A stretch of DNA of 64,000 nucleotides from JBBDMX01 sp040878035. GTDB lineage: Bacteria > Planctomycetota > Phycisphaerae > Phycisphaerales > Phycisphaeraceae. The stretch is taken from the NCBI GenBank assembly GCA_040878035.1, contig JBBDMX010000101.1, forward strand, positions 177,012 through 241,011, in the 5' to 3' direction. Both the position numbers and the translations under genes were made by a program. A model generated the notes under the pieces. It worked only from the letters and a program-made list of their open reading frames with translations, made no database searches and was not told the DNA's origin. The number at the start of each line of letters is the position of its first letter. Positions within the stretch are counted from its first letter, which is position 1. Shown here piece after piece: positions 1 through 9,061 of this stretch.

Positions 1-669
1 TACGTCCAGGACGGACAGATTCACACTGGAGCCTTGCCGGAAGGCGCCGGCGCCGTGCTCACGCAGGATGTGCGCGTGTTCGGCTACGACTTCGACCTGG
101 CGCCCGCCGACTTCGGCACCGATGATCCGGGCTACCTCGAATACGGCGACCTGGGGACGCTGGCGGGCCTGAGCTACCTCCCCGCCGGCACCCGCCTGGC
201 GTATGTCGTGCTGGACGATTTGCTCTATTGGGACGGCTCGGACGACGTCGCCTTCGGGGCCGTACCCGCCGGCACGCAACTGGCCATGAGCCTGGGCGGC
301 AACCCACGCGTGGTGGGCGACGGCACCGGCGTCCTGCCCCCACGACTCTTCGTCATCGCGCCCGGGGATGGCAGCATGCACGTGCATGTCTCCAGCGAGC
401 TTCAGGCCCCCGGCACCCCCGGCTTCCCCGGCACCCCCGCTGATGGCATCTACCTTCTCCAACTCCAGCTTGCCGCAGTCGACGTCGACAACAACGTGCT
501 GACCAACCCGCTTGCGTCGCTGCCCTTCTGGGTCGTCTACAACAACGGCCTGGACGAAAACGTCCACGACGCAGCGATCGACTGGGTGCAGGGTAACCTC
601 GCGCCCGAGCCGGCGAGCCTGGCGCTGTTGGCGCTGGGCGGCGCGGCACTGCTGCGCCGCCGGCGTTGA
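1..669 (+). CDS. PEP-CTERM sorted exported protein, 5' partial
   Basis: The frame is open from base 1, so the true start lies left of the window; the first in-window start is a TTG at base 34. About 220 residues are visible. The C-terminus has the three parts of a PEP-CTERM signal: a PEP motif (PEPASLALLAL), a hydrophobic stretch and an Arg tail (LLRRRR). Such proteins cross the membrane by Sec and are processed at the C-terminus by an exosortase. The rest is Gly/Asp/Pro-rich with no recognised domain. No exosortase gene is in the window. Confidence 0.85.
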   Translation, partial: YVQDGQIHTGALPEGAGAVLTQDVRVFGYDFDLAPADFGTDDPGYLEYGDLGTLAGLSYLPAGTRLAYVVLDDLLYWDGSDDVAFGAVPAGTQLAMSLGGNPRVVGDGTGVLPPRLFVIAPGDGSMHVHVSSELQAPGTPGFPGTPADGIYLLQLQLAAVDVDNNVLTNPLASLPFWVVYNNGLDENVHDAAIDWVQGNLAPEPASLALLALGGAALLRRRR

Positions 670-747
670 GCCGCTTGCGGCTTCGCGCAGCGGTGCGACA
701 TACCGGGGTCCGGGTCAGTCATGCGCCACCGCGAAGCCGCAAGCGGC
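670..747. repeat. Inverted repeat, GCCGCTTGCGGCTTCGCG word
   Basis: Two near-perfect 18-base arms (670-687 and 730-747) surround a 42-base loop directly after the PEP-CTERM stop codon. The same arm sequence recurs at 32595-32674 after the tetraheme cytochrome terminator. There is no T-run, so a terminator role is possible but not shown. Confidence 0.75.
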
Positions 748-773
748 GGCTTCATCGCACAACGGACGCAGCC

Positions 774-1496
774 TTAGCGCCGCTGGAGTGCCATCACCAG
801 CCGCAGCACGTACCAGAAGAGCAGGGCGACGGAGGCGAACAGCGCCAGTGACGCGGCCACGTGCTGATCGACGCGGTACTGGTGCAGGATGTTGGACGTG
901 TCATAGATGATGTAACCGCCGGCCAGGGCGATCATGGCGACTGTGAAGACCAGGCCCAGTTCGAAGCCGAAGATCGCCCCGGCCAGGAGCAGCACCAGGG
1001 CGGCCATGCCCAGGACCGCCAGGATGCCGCCCATCTAGGAAAAGTTCTTGCCGCTGATAAGGACGAAGGCGGTCAGGCCGGAGAAGATGGCGACGGTGGA
1101 CAGGCCGGCGGTGAGGATGGCGCCGGGATAGAAGGCCGCGGCGATCGCCAGCAGCGGGACGAAGAGGATGGACTGGGCGACGACGTAAAGCCCCAGGCCG
1201 GCGTACTGGAGCGCCGGCGAGGCGTCCGAGTTGGCCCACCAGCGTGCCAACCAGCTCACACCCATGAATGCTGCCAACACCACAATCCAACCCATATGCC
1301 CACTGCCAAACATTAACCTGGTGATGGCCTCCACATCGGCATAGGAAAAAATCAGCGTTTCGAGCAGGATGAAAAAGCCCACCGCACCCGCCAGGTGCAA
1401 GTACACCCGGCGAATGAAATCAGCGCGCGTCTGCGCGGGCGCCTCGGCGGCCATGTCAAAGTGTCCAAAACGTTGCGGCTCATTGATCTGCGTCAT
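774..1496 (-). pseudogene. Bax inhibitor-1/YccA family membrane protein with in-frame TAG
   Basis: ATG at 1496 is preceded by GGGGAG at good spacing. Residues 1-153 and the following 86 codons (774-1034) lie in the same frame, separated only by a TAG at 1035-1037. Both halves are multi-spanning and together give the usual BI-1/YccA length of about 240 residues with seven helices. The stop falls in the loop where relatives read KDFSF-(M/L)-GG; here it is GKNFS-stop-MGG. An ATG follows at once, so two polypeptides are conceivable. Causes could be a nonsense mutation (for example TGG or TAC to TAG), sequencing error or readthrough. TAG ends at least one clear gene here (tetraheme cytochrome, 32516), which argues against recoding. 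Confidence 0.8.
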
Positions 1497-1702
1497 GATG
1501 GCTCCCCAATTGCGGTATGGCGCCCACTGCGGGACATAGTGCCCAGACTAACCTATCGACCCCATGGCGGGCAACTGCGGCAAAATCCATTCCCAGCCGC
1601 CGGTCTACGGGGTTGCCGACAGCGCATAACTCTTCCCCTGGGCGCAAATCGCGGGTATATTTGAAGTTCTAAGCTCTTCAACTTTCGGGAGTTTGGCAAC
1701 CT

Positions 1703-3700
1703 ATGGCCATCGAGCAGGCGACAATCACACAGGAGGAGGCAGCATGGCCGCGCGCCGACCTTGTCGAAGCGCTGCGCCGTGGCGAGGGGTCGCCGCAGCA
1801 GGTGCTCGAACGGCTGCTGGTCTGGCAGATGCGCCTGGCGCGGGCCCAGGCCGGGGCGATCCTCAGTGTGAGCCAGCAGGCGGCACAACCGGTAGCGGCC
1901 CGGCCGGCGATTCGGCCCGGGGCCGCCATGCCCCCGTGGCTCAACCGCGCTGTCGAACTCTTGCGGCAGGCGGCTGACCCGGCCCAGCCCGTCGGCGCCA
2001 CGCTCAGCGCCACCCAGACCTATCCGCCCCTGCCGGAGATGAGCCTGCTGGTCGTGCCGCTCTTGCAGACCGGCCCCGCGCGACTGGTTTGCGCCTTGCT
2101 CAGCCCGCGCGATAATGGCGCCGATCGCGCAAGCGTCGTCGAGGCGCTGCGCATCAGCGCGGTCATGCTCGACCTCTATCAAGCGCGGGCGACCACGGCC
2201 AAACAGGCGGTGAGTATCGACGCCCTGTCACGCGGCATGGAGGTGCTGGCACAGGTCGGGGGGCACGACCGCTTTGCCGCGGCGGCGATGGCGACGGCCA
2301 ACACGCTGGCGGCCATGTACGGTGCCGCACGGGTGAGCCTGGGCGTGGTCCGCCGCGGCCAGATGCGCATCGAGGCCATGAGCCACACGGAAAAGATCGT
2401 CCGCAAGACGCGCCTGGTGCGCGACTTGGTGGCGGTGATGGAGGAATGCGCCGACCAGGATGTGGAGATTCTCCATCCGTTACCGGCGGCGCCGGGCGCC
2501 GCGGGCGCAACCGAGGGGGGAGCAACCGGGGGCGAAGCGACCGGGGGCGACGATGTGATCGTGGCGCAAAGTGAGGCAGAGAGTGACGCCGCCGCGCCGC
2601 CCTATATCAGCCGCGCCACCGCCGACTTTGCCCGCCAGTATGACGGCGGCGGCGTGCTTGCGATGCCCGTGCGGCGCGAGAGCAAAGTGCAAGGCGTGCT
2701 GGTCGTCGAGCGCGGCCTGGATCGACCCTTGTCCGCACAGGAATTGACCACGCTGCGCCTGGCGTGCGAACTGGTCACGCCCACGCTGCTGACCTTGTCG
2801 CGCCACGACCGCTGGCTGGGCGCCAAGACGCTCGATGCCCTGCACCGCAGCGGCACCACGCTCGTGGGCCCGCGGCATACCTGGGCCAAGCTCACAGCCG
2901 TGAGCGTCGTCCTGGCGGTGCTGGCGCTGGTCTTCATCCCCGGCACTGATCACGTGGACGGTTCCTTCGTCATCGAGCCGGTGACCCGGCGGGTGATGCC
3001 CGCGCCGTATGACGGGTTCCTGGCCGTGGCGATGGTGGAGCCGGGCGACCGGATCGTGGCCGGTGCGGTGCTGGCGCGGATGCAGACTTGGGAACTGGAG
3101 GGCCGGCTGGCCGAGGCGCAGGGCGAACTGGCCGAACACCAGGGGCAGGCCGAGCTGGCGCGGCGGGACGGCAAGACGGCCGAACGGCAGATCGCCGAGG
3201 CCCAGGCTCGCCGCGTCACCGCCACCACCGATCTGTTGCAGCAGCAGCTAAACCAGGCGCGGATCGTGGCGCCGATCGATGGGGTCGTGCTGTCGGGCGA
3301 TTGGAAGCAGCATCCGGGCGAGCCGGTGAAGACCGGGCAGGCGCTCTTCGAGATTGCGCCGCTGGATGAGATGCGGGCGCAGGTGATGGTGCCCGAGGCG
3401 CGGATCAGCGATGTGCGCGTGGGTCAGCGCGGCGACCTGGCGACGGCGGCGCAGCCGGGCGTGTACCTGCCGGTCGAGGTCGAACGTATCAACCCGATGG
3501 CCGAGGTGATCGAGGACGCCAACGTCTACCGCGTGCAGGTGAAGCTGATGGGCCAAGCAAAGCCGGCGAATGGCCCGGCCAAGGCGGCGCTGTTGCCGGG
3601 CATGCAAGGCGCCGCCCGCCTCGACGCGGGCCGGCACAGCATCGGCTACCTGTGGACCCGCGACATGATCAACTTCATCCGTATGAAGCTGTGGATGTGA
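1703..3700 (+). CDS. GAF-domain HlyD-type membrane fusion protein
   Basis: 665 residues. ATG at 1703 follows GGGAG with an 11-base gap. Residues about 30-165 and 185-350 resemble one or two GAF-like sensor regions, residues about 395-413 form a single membrane helix (VSVVLAVLALVFIP), and the rest is a HlyD/biotinyl-lipoyl adaptor with a short Ala/Glu/Gln-rich coiled hairpin and the half-motif IVAPIDGVVLSG. The predicted layout is GAF in the cytoplasm and adaptor in the periplasm. It lies 1 base from the M50 fusion gene, so the two are probably co-transcribed. HlyD adaptors normally link an inner-membrane engine to an outer-membrane channel; the GAF part could sense a cytoplasmic ligand. No TolC gene is nearby. 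A Gly/Glu/Thr-rich low-complexity stretch sits near residues 270-285. Confidence 0.85.
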   Translation: MAIEQATITQEEAAWPRADLVEALRRGEGSPQQVLERLLVWQMRLARAQAGAILSVSQQAAQPVAARPAIRPGAAMPPWLNRAVELLRQAADPAQPVGATLSATQTYPPLPEMSLLVVPLLQTGPARLVCALLSPRDNGADRASVVEALRISAVMLDLYQARATTAKQAVSIDALSRGMEVLAQVGGHDRFAAAAMATANTLAAMYGAARVSLGVVRRGQMRIEAMSHTEKIVRKTRLVRDLVAVMEECADQDVEILHPLPAAPGAAGATEGGATGGEATGGDDVIVAQSEAESDAAAPPYISRATADFARQYDGGGVLAMPVRRESKVQGVLVVERGLDRPLSAQELTTLRLACELVTPTLLTLSRHDRWLGAKTLDALHRSGTTLVGPRHTWAKLTAVSVVLAVLALVFIPGTDHVDGSFVIEPVTRRVMPAPYDGFLAVAMVEPGDRIVAGAVLARMQTWELEGRLAEAQGELAEHQGQAELARRDGKTAERQIAEAQARRVTATTDLLQQQLNQARIVAPIDGVVLSGDWKQHPGEPVKTGQALFEIAPLDEMRAQVMVPEARISDVRVGQRGDLATAAQPGVYLPVEVERINPMAEVIEDANVYRVQVKLMGQAKPANGPAKAALLPGMQGAARLDAGRHSIGYLWTRDMINFIRMKLWM

Positions 3701-3701
3701 C

Positions 3702-5942
3702 ATGGCGACCGACCGACCCACCTTTCACGAATCCTGGCACCGCGTGGCGGACTTGCGTCCGACGCTGCGCGGGGCGGTGCAGATCGGCCGGCAGGAGCGC
3801 CGCGGGCGCGTCTGGCACGTCGTGCAGGACCCTTCAGGTCATCAGTTTTTCCAGCTTGGCGCCGAGGGCTACTTTTTCGTCGGCCTGCTCGACGGCAAGC
3901 GGCGCGTGGGCGAAGTCTGGGCACTGTGCAACCAGAAGCTGGGCGACGCGGCGCCCACGCAAGGCGAGGTCATCCAATTGTTGGGCCAACTCTACGCCGG
4001 CAACCTGCTGGCGTCGGACCTGCCGCCCGATGCACAGGGGCTCTTTGAGCGTTACCGCAAGCGCGTGCGCAAGGAGGTGCGCGGCTATCTGCTCAACGTG
4101 CTCTTTGCCCGCATTCCCCTGGGGGACCCCAACGATTTTCTGGACCGCTGGGTGCGCGTCGCGGGTTGGGTGTTTACCAAGGTCGGCCTGGTGCTCTGGT
4201 GCCTGCTGCTGGCTGTCGCCGGATATTTTCTGGTGGGACGCTGGGGGCAGCTCTTTGCCGCCGCCGATCCGCAGACGATGCTCAATCCCGACAATCTGCT
4301 GTGGCTCTACGTGGCCATGGTGTTGATCAAGGCCATGCACGAATTAGGCCACGGCTTTGCCGCCAAGCACTTTGGCCAACTGGGGCACACCGGCGGGGAC
4401 GTGCACACCATCGGCATCATGCTGCTGGTGTTCGTGCCCGTGCCGTATGTCGATGCCTCCAGCGCCTGGCTGTTGCGCAGCCGCTGGCAACGCGCGGTGG
4501 TCGGCGCCGCGGGCATGTACGTCGAGCTGGCGGTTGCCGCCGTCGCCGCCATCATCTGGGCGCAGACCTCCAACACCTCCAGCAGTCTCGGCACCGCCGT
4601 CCACGCCCTGGCGTACAACATGATGTTCATCGCCGGCATCTCGACCATCCTCTTCAACGGCAACCCCCTGCTCCGCTACGACGGCTACTACATCCTCTCG
4701 GACCTGCTGGAAATCCCCAACCTCTCCCAACGCGGCAAGGATCAACTGCACTACTTGGTGCGGCGATGGATCTTCGGCGTGCGCCAGGCGAAGGAAATTG
4801 CCCGCAGCATGAGCGAACGCTTCTGGCTGCTCCTCTATGCCGTGACCTCGGGCATCTATCGCGTGTTCATCAGCATCGTGATTCTCTGGTATGTGGCCGA
4901 CAAGTTCTTCCTGCTGGGCGCGATCTTCGCCGTGGTCACGCTGGTAGGCTGGCTGGTCATCCCCGCGGGTAAGTTCGTGCACTACCTGCTGACGAGCCCG
5001 GAACTGTTGCGCACGCGCGGGCGCGCAGTGCTGGCGACGGCGGTGACACTGACGGTGATCGTCGTGGGCGTCGGGCTGGTGCCGGTGCCCGATCGCGCCC
5101 GGGCCGAGGGCATCGTCCAACCGGTGATGCGGAGCGAGCTGTATATGCCCGCCGACGGGTTTGTCGATGCGGTGCTGCCATCGGGCACCACGGTGCAGGC
5201 GGATGACGGGGTGCTGATCGAGGCGCACAACCCGCTGCTGACGGCGAGGGAGAAGGAGCTGGCGGCGCGACTGGAGGAGGCATCTCTGCGTTTACGTGCC
5301 GCCCGCGCTAAAGAACAGGCCGAGGCACAGACGCTGGAAAAGCAGGTGCGTGGCCTTGAGCAGCAACTGGCGCAAGTTTCCGCGCAGCGTGCGTCACTGC
5401 ACGTGCGGTCGCCGCTGACGGGTCAATGGATCGCCCCGGATGTCGATCGCCTGCCCGGCGCGTATGTGCGTCGCGGCGAACGCCTGGGCGTGGTAGCCGA
5501 CATGTCGAACCTGGTGGTGAAGGTCATCACCGATCAGACGCTGGGACCGCGCGTGGCGCCGGAGGTGGGGATGGACGGCGTGGTGGAGATGCGCGTCAAG
5601 GGCAGGCCGGACCTGGCGTGGAACGGACGCATCATTCGCATCGCGCCGGCGGGACAGCAATCGCTGCCCTCGGCGGCGCTGGCGACCGTGGCGGGCGGAT
5701 CGACGCCGGTGGACCTGCAACAGCGCGACGACGTGCGCGCGCTCGAGCCCATGTTCGAGGTGCAGGTGCAGCCGACCGCGGCCACGTCGGATCGACCCGC
5801 GGTGCTCTATCCGGAACAGCGCGTCATCGTGCGATTCTCCATGCCGCCGCGTCCGCTGGGCGCTCAGTTGTGGCGCATGCTTCGCCAGGCGATTCAACGA
5901 CGCTTCCAGGTGGGCGACCTGCACGCTACGCCCCGTTCGTAA
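3702..5942 (+). CDS. PqqD-like / M50 site-2-protease-like / HlyD fusion (peptide zinc metalloprotease type)
   Basis: 746 residues. Residues about 10-110 resemble the PqqD-like winged-helix domain typical of this family. Zinc motif HELGH lies at residues 213-217 inside a membrane helix, with the distal Asp ligand in NPLLRYDGYY (D327). Several helices span residues about 150-460. From about 465 a periplasmic HlyD/lipoyl region with a coiled hairpin (residues about 505-570) follows. It is an intact-looking intramembrane metalloprotease fused to an export adaptor, as in the COG family annotated peptide zinc metalloprotease protein. The start is 1 base after the GAF-HlyD stop, and the next gene starts 9 bases downstream. 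PqqD-like domains bind leader peptides in RiPP pathways, so this one may recognise a substrate leader (inference). Confidence 0.85.
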   Translation: MATDRPTFHESWHRVADLRPTLRGAVQIGRQERRGRVWHVVQDPSGHQFFQLGAEGYFFVGLLDGKRRVGEVWALCNQKLGDAAPTQGEVIQLLGQLYAGNLLASDLPPDAQGLFERYRKRVRKEVRGYLLNVLFARIPLGDPNDFLDRWVRVAGWVFTKVGLVLWCLLLAVAGYFLVGRWGQLFAAADPQTMLNPDNLLWLYVAMVLIKAMHELGHGFAAKHFGQLGHTGGDVHTIGIMLLVFVPVPYVDASSAWLLRSRWQRAVVGAAGMYVELAVAAVAAIIWAQTSNTSSSLGTAVHALAYNMMFIAGISTILFNGNPLLRYDGYYILSDLLEIPNLSQRGKDQLHYLVRRWIFGVRQAKEIARSMSERFWLLLYAVTSGIYRVFISIVILWYVADKFFLLGAIFAVVTLVGWLVIPAGKFVHYLLTSPELLRTRGRAVLATAVTLTVIVVGVGLVPVPDRARAEGIVQPVMRSELYMPADGFVDAVLPSGTTVQADDGVLIEAHNPLLTAREKELAARLEEASLRLRAARAKEQAEAQTLEKQVRGLEQQLAQVSAQRASLHVRSPLTGQWIAPDVDRLPGAYVRRGERLGVVADMSNLVVKVITDQTLGPRVAPEVGMDGVVEMRVKGRPDLAWNGRIIRIAPAGQQSLPSAALATVAGGSTPVDLQQRDDVRALEPMFEVQVQPTAATSDRPAVLYPEQRVIVRFSMPPRPLGAQLWRMLRQAIQRRFQVGDLHATPRS

Positions 5943-5951
5943 GACAGCCCC

Positions 5952-8045
5952 ATGGCGATTGAGCTGATCCATCCCGGCAACTTCGACCAGCCGCGCAGTG
6001 ATGTGCTGACGACGCAGGCAATCGCGCGGGTGACTCCGGCGGTATCGATCGCGCACCTGGGGGCGATGTGGCGGCACCTGGGCGACGCTTCGGGCAAAGC
6101 TGCCGCCGATCGCAAGCTGCCCAAGGGTCTGGACGCCGCCTGGGACGCCGGCCTGGGCGCGGTGTACGCTTTCATGCCGCGAACCCGGCGCTATCTGCAC
6201 CGGGCGCAGCGGATCGTGGCGATCAGTGACACGCTCCAGACGGTCAGCGACGCGCGGCTGCGGCAGGAACTGGTGGAGCTGCGCGTCGCGTTTCGCCTCA
6301 ATCGCCAGCGCAGCAGCGACGTGGACCGCGCCATGGCGCTAGTCCGTGAGACCGCCCAGCGGCAACTGGGGCAGCGGCCATATCCCGTGCAGGTCGCCGC
6401 AGCGCTGGCGCTGTACGACGGCTGCCTGATCGAGATGGCCACGGGCGAGGGCAAGACGCTCACCGCCACGCTGCCGGCGGTTCTCGCCGGGTGGCGCGGA
6501 CGCGGCTGTCACGTCATCACGGTCAACGACTATCTGGCGGCGCGTGACGCGCAGAACATGGGGCCGCTGTACCGCTTCTGCAATGTCAGCGTCGCCGCGA
6601 TTCAGGCGGACATGCCGCCCGTCCAGCGCCGCCAGGCGTATCGCGCCGACATCACCTACTGCACCAACAAGGAAGTCACCGCCGACCATCTGCGTGATCG
6701 GCTGATCCTGGGCCGGCAGCGCGGTCTGGTCGCCGCCCTTTCAGCGCAACTGGCCGGCGGCGACCCGCGCGTCGAATCGCTGGTGATGCGCGGTCTGGAG
6801 CGCGCCATCATCGACGAGGCCGACTCCATCCTCATCGACGAAGCCGTCACCCCGCTGATCATCTCCGGCGAAGCGCCCAATGCCGAACTGGTCGAGGCCT
6901 ACCAGCAGGCGGCGACGCTGGCGGGAGATTTCGAGGCCGCGCGGCACTACACGGTGAACCACAAGTACCGCGAGGTGCGCCTGACCAACGCGGGCCGCGG
7001 ACACCTGCGCCAGCGCGGCGCTGCGATGGGCGGCGTGTGGGCCGGCGCCCGCCGCGCCGAGGAACTGGTCACGCAGGCGATCACCGCGCGCGAACTGTTT
7101 CTGCCCGGCAAGCAGTACGTCGTGCGCGAGGGCAAGGTGGTCATTGTCGATGAATTCACCGGCCGGCTCATGCCCGACCGCACCTGGCGCGACGGGCTGC
7201 ACCAAGCCGTCGAGGCGCGGGAACTGCTCGACGTCACGCCCATGAAGGACACACTGGCGCGCATCAGCTTCCAGCGCTTTTTCCGCAGCTATCGCACACT
7301 CTGCGGCATGACGGGCACCGGCCGCGAGGCGACGATGGAACTGTGGCGCGTCTACCACCTGCCCGTGGCGGTCATGCCCACGCATCGGCCCTGCATCCGC
7401 CGGCACCTGGGCACGCGCGTCTTTGCCGACGCCGCGTCACGCTGGGGCGCGATCGTGCAGGATGTGCGGCAGATGCACCAGCACGGCAGGCCCGTGCTCA
7501 TCGGCACGCGCAGCGTCGCCGCCAGCGAGCGCCTGAGTGAGCTGCTCGGGCACGAGGGCATGCCGCACCAGGTGCTCAACGCCGTGCGCCACGAGGAGGA
7601 GGCCAACATCATCGCCCAGGCGGGGCAGCGCGGCACGATCACGGTGGCGACGAACATGGCGGGGCGCGGCACGGACATTCGCCTGGGGCGCGGCGTGGCG
7701 GAGCTGGGTGGTCTGCACGTCATCGCCGCCGAGCCCAATGAATCGCATCGCATCGACCGCCAGCTCTTCGGCCGCGCGGCGCGGCAGGGCGACCCGGGCA
7801 GCGCCATCCTGTACATGAGCCTCGATGATGAGATTTTGCGTCGCTATGCCCCGCCCCTGGCTAGCGCTGCCCTGCTGCCCCGTCACGGCGCCGCCGGCGG
7901 CGAACTGCACCGACCTCTGCTCCGTCGTATCATCCGCTGGGCCCAGGCCCGGGCCGGACGCATGGCGCGCGGCCAACGCGCCGCGGTGCTGCGCAACGAC
8001 GACTGGCTCGAGGAGTTTCTGGGCTTTGCAGGCGCTGAGGAATGA
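5952..8045 (+). CDS. Shortened SecA-like translocase ATPase
   Basis: 697 residues against about 830-900 for housekeeping SecA. Visible motifs: Walker A GEGKT at 165-169, HVITVNDYLAARDAQ, a changed YCTNKEVTADHLRD where SecA has YGTNNEFGFDYLRD, Walker B region IIDEADSILIDEA at about 286-298, VDEFTGRLM, GMTGTG, ATNMAGRGTDIRLG, and GRAARQGDPG at about 607 in place of GRSGRQGD. Only about 80 residues follow, so most of the helical wing/scaffold region and the C-terminal zinc tail are missing. The motor core looks functional, but this is not the main SecA. Clustering with two adaptor-bearing membrane proteins suggests it drives export through, or together with, them. No SecY-like partner is seen. 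Confidence 0.85.
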   Translation: MAIELIHPGNFDQPRSDVLTTQAIARVTPAVSIAHLGAMWRHLGDASGKAAADRKLPKGLDAAWDAGLGAVYAFMPRTRRYLHRAQRIVAISDTLQTVSDARLRQELVELRVAFRLNRQRSSDVDRAMALVRETAQRQLGQRPYPVQVAAALALYDGCLIEMATGEGKTLTATLPAVLAGWRGRGCHVITVNDYLAARDAQNMGPLYRFCNVSVAAIQADMPPVQRRQAYRADITYCTNKEVTADHLRDRLILGRQRGLVAALSAQLAGGDPRVESLVMRGLERAIIDEADSILIDEAVTPLIISGEAPNAELVEAYQQAATLAGDFEAARHYTVNHKYREVRLTNAGRGHLRQRGAAMGGVWAGARRAEELVTQAITARELFLPGKQYVVREGKVVIVDEFTGRLMPDRTWRDGLHQAVEARELLDVTPMKDTLARISFQRFFRSYRTLCGMTGTGREATMELWRVYHLPVAVMPTHRPCIRRHLGTRVFADAASRWGAIVQDVRQMHQHGRPVLIGTRSVAASERLSELLGHEGMPHQVLNAVRHEEEANIIAQAGQRGTITVATNMAGRGTDIRLGRGVAELGGLHVIAAEPNESHRIDRQLFGRAARQGDPGSAILYMSLDDEILRRYAPPLASAALLPRHGAAGGELHRPLLRRIIRWAQARAGRMARGQRAAVLRNDDWLEEFLGFAGAEE

Positions 8046-8049
8046 GGTG

Positions 8050-8157
8050 CGAGGTGCGAAGTACGAAGTGCAAAGTACGAAGTAAGAAGTAAGAAGTAAG
8101 AAGTGCGAGGACCCCTCTTACTTCGTACTTCGACCTTCGTACTTCGCACTTCTTTTA
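8050..8157. repeat. Inverted repeat built of GAAGTACGAAGT-like units
   Basis: The left arm is a run of degenerate GAAGTACGAAGT/AAGTAAG units and the right arm (about 8112-8153) is its complement, so RNA would fold into a long hairpin between the SecA-like gene and the next adaptor. Related units occur in the 3' end of the 15-heme cytochrome gene (about 40395-40440) and near 47920-47960. Confidence 0.8.
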
Positions 8158-8172
8158 GTGAGGAATCTGACC

Positions 8173-9054
8173 ATGACATGCTCCCGGTCATTCGCACTGA
8201 TCCTGCTGACACTTACGGGCGCGCTGCTGCTGGGCGCTGCCGCGGCAGCGCCCCCGGATGCGCCCCCCGCCGCGGCCCCAGATGCACCGCCGTCAATCAA
8301 AGCTATCGCCATGGCCCGGCACGATCTGCCGCTGGGCTTCACGGTGGCGGGCAAGGTCGCCGCGGTGAAGGTCAAGCCGGGTGATCGCGTCGCGCCCGGC
8401 CAGGTGCTGGTGGAACTGGAAGACATCGAGGGCCAGACCCTGGTGGCGATCTACAAGCTCCGCGCCGAAAGCGATCTGGCGATCCAGGCGGCCCATCTCA
8501 AAGTCGTCATCGCGCGCCTGGAGGAGGACCGGCTCAAGGGACTGCTGGCGCAGAACGCCGCGGCGCCGTTTGAATATGACAAGGCCGTGGCCACGCGCAA
8601 GGTCGCCGAGATCGAGGAACAGCAGACGCGCCAGGACCAGGAACAAGCAAAGCTCCAGTACGAGCAGAGCCGGGCGCGGCACGATCAGTACCTGCTCAAG
8701 GCGCCCCCGGGGGTCGCCGGGGTGGTCGAGGCGGTCGCGGTTGAGGAAGGTCAGACGGTCGAGCAACTCAAGCCGGTGCTGCGTCTGGTGGCGACCGATC
8801 CGCTGTGGATTGACGTGCCGGTGGCGACCGCCGACACGCTGGGCCTGATAGTGGGCGACTCAGTGACGGTGCACTCGGCGCTGCCGGGGCATGATCAGCC
8901 CATGACGGCGCGGATCATCCACCTTGCGGCAGTGGCCGACCCCGCCAGCGACACGCGCAACGTGCGCCTGGAGTTGGCCAATCCCGCCGCCCTGCCCGCC
9001 GGCACGCAGGTGGTAGTCACACTACGCAAACCCGCCGTCGCCGACGGACGGTAA
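8173..9054 (+). CDS. HlyD/RND-type periplasmic adaptor
   Basis: About 293 residues from ATG 8173, preceded by GAGG at 9-base spacing; a GTG at 8158 would add five residues. An N-terminal signal sequence (FALILLTLTGALLLGAAAAA) is followed by a Pro/Ala linker, a lipoyl half (VKPGDRVAPGQVLVELED), an Ala/Glu/Gln coiled hairpin, the second lipoyl half (KAPPGVAGVVEAVAV) and a beta-barrel region. This is the usual layout of efflux adaptor subunits. It is the fourth gene of the cassette, separated from the SecA-like gene by the repeat hairpin, and ends 7 bases before the converging giant surface-protein gene. Confidence 0.85.
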   Translation: MTCSRSFALILLTLTGALLLGAAAAAPPDAPPAAAPDAPPSIKAIAMARHDLPLGFTVAGKVAAVKVKPGDRVAPGQVLVELEDIEGQTLVAIYKLRAESDLAIQAAHLKVVIARLEEDRLKGLLAQNAAAPFEYDKAVATRKVAEIEEQQTRQDQEQAKLQYEQSRARHDQYLLKAPPGVAGVVEAVAVEEGQTVEQLKPVLRLVATDPLWIDVPVATADTLGLIVGDSVTVHSALPGHDQPMTARIIHLAAVADPASDTRNVRLELANPAALPAGTQVVVTLRKPAVADGR

Positions 9055-9061
9055 GGCCGCA

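Noticed and set aside
1035..1037. TAG read as pyrrolysine or a reassigned codon
   Set aside because: TAG ends the tetraheme cytochrome and HAMP sensor genes normally and no pyl genes are seen; mutation or sequencing error is simpler.
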